Part shown: positions 4,319 through 6,190 of the stretch, piece by piece
Position numbering within the stretch: position 1 is the first letter of the stretch
How the letters are laid out: each line of letters starts with the position of its first letter
NCBI GenBank assembly: GCA_947258465.1
Contig: CAMYIQ010000033.1
Span: forward strand, 1 to 6,190
DNA length: 6,190 bases
Source of the DNA: an uncultured Erythrobacter sp.
GTDB taxonomy: Bacteria > Pseudomonadota > Alphaproteobacteria > Sphingomonadales > Sphingomonadaceae
Direction: 5' to 3'
Notes under the pieces: model-generated
Seen by the model: only the letters and a program-made list of their open reading frames with translations
Told to the model about the DNA's origin: nothing
The model's database searches: none
Translations under genes and position numbers: made by a program

Positions 4319-6190
4319 ATGTCGGCGGATCCACCGGGCCGGCCAACAATTTCGAATGCACACGCACAAGAGGCCGACTATGTCGCCGACATTCTCGGCG
4401 CCACGTCGGATGGGCTCTGCAGCGAACTAGCGGCTGATCGGCTGCGGGCATTCGGACCTAACCGGCCGCGCATCGTGCAAAAGCCCAGCATCGTCCGCCG
4501 CTTTCTGTCGCACTTCAACAATATTCTTATCTATGTGCTGCTCGTTGCTGCGGCGATCACGTCTGTTCTCGGACACCTTATCGACACGATCGTCATCCTC
4601 GCGGTCGTCATCGTGAACGCCGTCATCGGCCTTGCCCAAGAAGGACGGGCTGAGCAGGCAATGACGAAGATCCAGCAAATGCTCGCGCCGCATGCTGCCG
4701 TAATACGCGATGGAAAGCGGCTCGATATCAGCAGCGAAGAGCTTGTCCTCGGCGATCTGGTGCTGCTCGAAGCTGGCGACCGCGTTCCTGCCGACCTCAG
4801 GCTCGTCGAAGCTTACGGCCTCCAAGCTCAGGAGGCGGTCTTGACCGGCGAGTCCCTCCCCGTCGAGAAGGGCCCGGCTCCTGTCGCAATGGACGCATCT
4901 TTGGGCGACCGGTCATCGCTCGCGTTCAGCGGTACATTGGTGACCGCCGGTCAAGGACGGGGCATCGTTATCGCGACTGCCGAAGAAACCGAGATCGGTC
5001 GGATAAGCGGAATGCTGGCGGACGTTAGAACGCTGACGACGCCGCTCGTGGAGCAAATGAACGGCTTTGCCAGATGGCTGACTCTTCTCATCCTCCTGAT
5101 CGCCGCAACGCTGCTTGCCTTCGGCTATTATGTCGCAAACCTGGAATTTTCCGAGGTCTTCATGGCCATCGTCGGCCTTTCGGTCTCTGCGATCCCGGAG
5201 GGTTTGCCTGCGGTGCTGACGATAACTCTGGCGATCGGTGTGCAGGCCATGGCAAGGCGGAATGCGATTGTGCGGCGCTTGCCCGCAATCGAAACGCTCG
5301 GCTCTGTTTCCATTATTTGCACCGACAAGACCGGTACCTTGACCCGCAACGAAATGATGGCGGCATCGGTCGCACTCGCCGACCAGACATTCTCAATTGC
5401 CGGCGAGGGGTACGGACCTGAAGGTGAAATCTCTAACGAACACGCCTCCGATGACCCTGCTTATAGCGAGGCGCTGTCTGAACTTGCGCTGGTCGCGGCG
5501 CTTTGCAACGACGCGGAGCTCAACGAGACTGGAGGAAGCTGGACCGTCAGCGGTGACCCGATGGAGGGTGCCCTGCTGGCCCTCGCGATCAAGGCTGGGG
5601 GGGCGTTGGAGCCCCTGACGCGGGAATGGTTTCGCAGCGATGCCATACCATTTGACGCGCGATACCGTTTTATGGCGACCCTGCAGCACAAGCGGAATGG
5701 TCCAGGTCTGATCACCACAAAAGGTGCGCCCGAACAGGTGCTCTCGATGTGCCTCTCCCAGCGCTCCGCTACCGGCGACGCCGTAGAGCTCGACAGGGAT
5801 TACTGGCGTATGCGCATCGATGAATTAAGTGCGCGGGGACAGCGCGTTCTTGCGCTCGCTACACGCGTCGCCAGGCCCGCCGAGCACAAACTCCCGCCGG
5901 CAGAGTTCCTGGGCGAACTCGTTTTGCTCGGGCTGGTCGGTCTCATCGATCCCCCACGCCCTTCGGCGGTCGCCGCGATCGCCGAGTGCCGCGCAGCAGG
6001 CATCCGGGTAAAAATGATTACGGGTGATCATGCCGGCACCGCAGCCGCCATTGGCAGGCAGGTGGGTCTCGAACATCCGGATTTTGTGCTCACTGGCACC
6101 GATCTTGACGCGCTGACCGACCACGAACTGGCTGCTGCGGTTCTCGAGACGGACATTTTCGCCAGAACAAATCCCGGCCACAAGCTGCGG
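4319..6190 (+). CDS. P-type cation-transporting ATPase, P2-like (partial, runs off right edge)
   Basis: Inner-membrane ATP-driven cation pump; 624 codons are present of a protein that in this family is usually near 900 residues. Visible parts in order: N-terminal cation-ATPase domain (about 17-60), M1-M2 (about 67-106), actuator domain with the dephosphorylation loop TGES (176-179), FSGT (203-206), M3 (about 253-273), M4 with PEGLP (293-297), the phosphorylated Asp336 in DKTGTLT, nucleotide-domain GDPMEGALL and KGAPE (468-472), and P-domain DPPR (544-547) and TGD (568-570). The frame ends in ARTNPGHKLR, just before the hinge region. PEGLP and the overall order fit P2-type (Ca2+/Na+/H+ class) pumps and not heavy-metal P1B pumps, which have CPC-type motifs and no such N-terminus. 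M5-M6, which largely set ion choice, are missing, so the cation is unknown. The start at 4319 lies 6 nt after the slipin stop with no clear Shine-Dalgarno, suggesting translational coupling. Confidence 0.93.
   Translation, partial: MSADPPGRPTISNAHAQEADYVADILGATSDGLCSELAADRLRAFGPNRPRIVQKPSIVRRFLSHFNNILIYVLLVAAAITSVLGHLIDTIVILAVVIVNAVIGLAQEGRAEQAMTKIQQMLAPHAAVIRDGKRLDISSEELVLGDLVLLEAGDRVPADLRLVEAYGLQAQEAVLTGESLPVEKGPAPVAMDASLGDRSSLAFSGTLVTAGQGRGIVIATAEETEIGRISGMLADVRTLTTPLVEQMNGFARWLTLLILLIAATLLAFGYYVANLEFSEVFMAIVGLSVSAIPEGLPAVLTITLAIGVQAMARRNAIVRRLPAIETLGSVSIICTDKTGTLTRNEMMAASVALADQTFSIAGEGYGPEGEISNEHASDDPAYSEALSELALVAALCNDAELNETGGSWTVSGDPMEGALLALAIKAGGALEPLTREWFRSDAIPFDARYRFMATLQHKRNGPGLITTKGAPEQVLSMCLSQRSATGDAVELDRDYWRMRIDELSARGQRVLALATRVARPAEHKLPPAEFLGELVLLGLVGLIDPPRPSAVAAIAECRAAGIRVKMITGDHAGTAAAIGRQVGLEHPDFVLTGTDLDALTDHELAAAVLETDIFARTNPGHKLR

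Noticed and set aside
3560..4369. Long open frame (269 codons) on the minus strand across the slipin gene
   Set aside because: It is antisense to a slipin gene with clear SPFH motifs and a strong ribosome site; its translation is Cys/His/Arg-rich with no recognisable domain, as expected of a shadow frame in GC-rich DNA.

Overview
The window is GC-rich bacterial DNA with five protein genes in two divergent groups and no RNA genes, insertion sequences or CRISPR repeats that I can see. An outer-membrane beta-barrel protein with a cleavable Sec signal and a C-terminal Phe shows a Gram-negative host. The GC-rich coding, the Ala-rich signal peptide and the overall gene style suggest an alphaproteobacterium, perhaps Sphingomonadales, but this is an impression and not a proof.

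Left group, minus strand, read from about 3123 down to 1: an outer-membrane beta-barrel protein (1750-3123), a YfcC/DcuC-superfamily permease (293-1738) and the first 84 codons of arginine deiminase (arcA, running off the left edge at base 1). The gaps are 11 and 39 nt, and the Shine-Dalgarno of the permease includes the stop codon of the barrel gene, so this looks like one operon. Arginine deiminase opens the ADI pathway (arginine to citrulline plus ammonia, then ornithine and carbamoyl phosphate, then ATP). The permease is the obvious candidate for arginine/ornithine exchange over the inner membrane, and the barrel may let arginine through the outer membrane. Genes for ornithine carbamoyltransferase and carbamate kinase would be expected further left, outside the window.

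Middle, 3124-3541: a 418-nt divergent intergenic region. It holds an 11-bp inverted repeat with one mismatch (3288-3298 and 3321-3331, centres 33 bp apart), a short interrupted palindrome near the barrel gene start, and a GC-rich hairpin candidate near the slipin side. I found no convincing sigma-70 promoter or FNR box by eye.

Right group, plus strand: a slipin (stomatin/SPFH membrane protein, 3542-4312) followed after 6 nt by a P-type cation-transporting ATPase (4319 to the right edge, 624 codons present). The ATPase has all the catalytic motifs expected up to the P domain; its C-terminal membrane segments are outside the window.

Together the region looks like an energy or ion/pH stress module: an arginine fermentation operon back to back with a slipin-cation pump pair. 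The co-regulation is inference from divergent layout. The more unusual points are the dedicated outer-membrane barrel in an ADI operon and the slipin paired with a P-type ATPase in place of its common partner NfeD.
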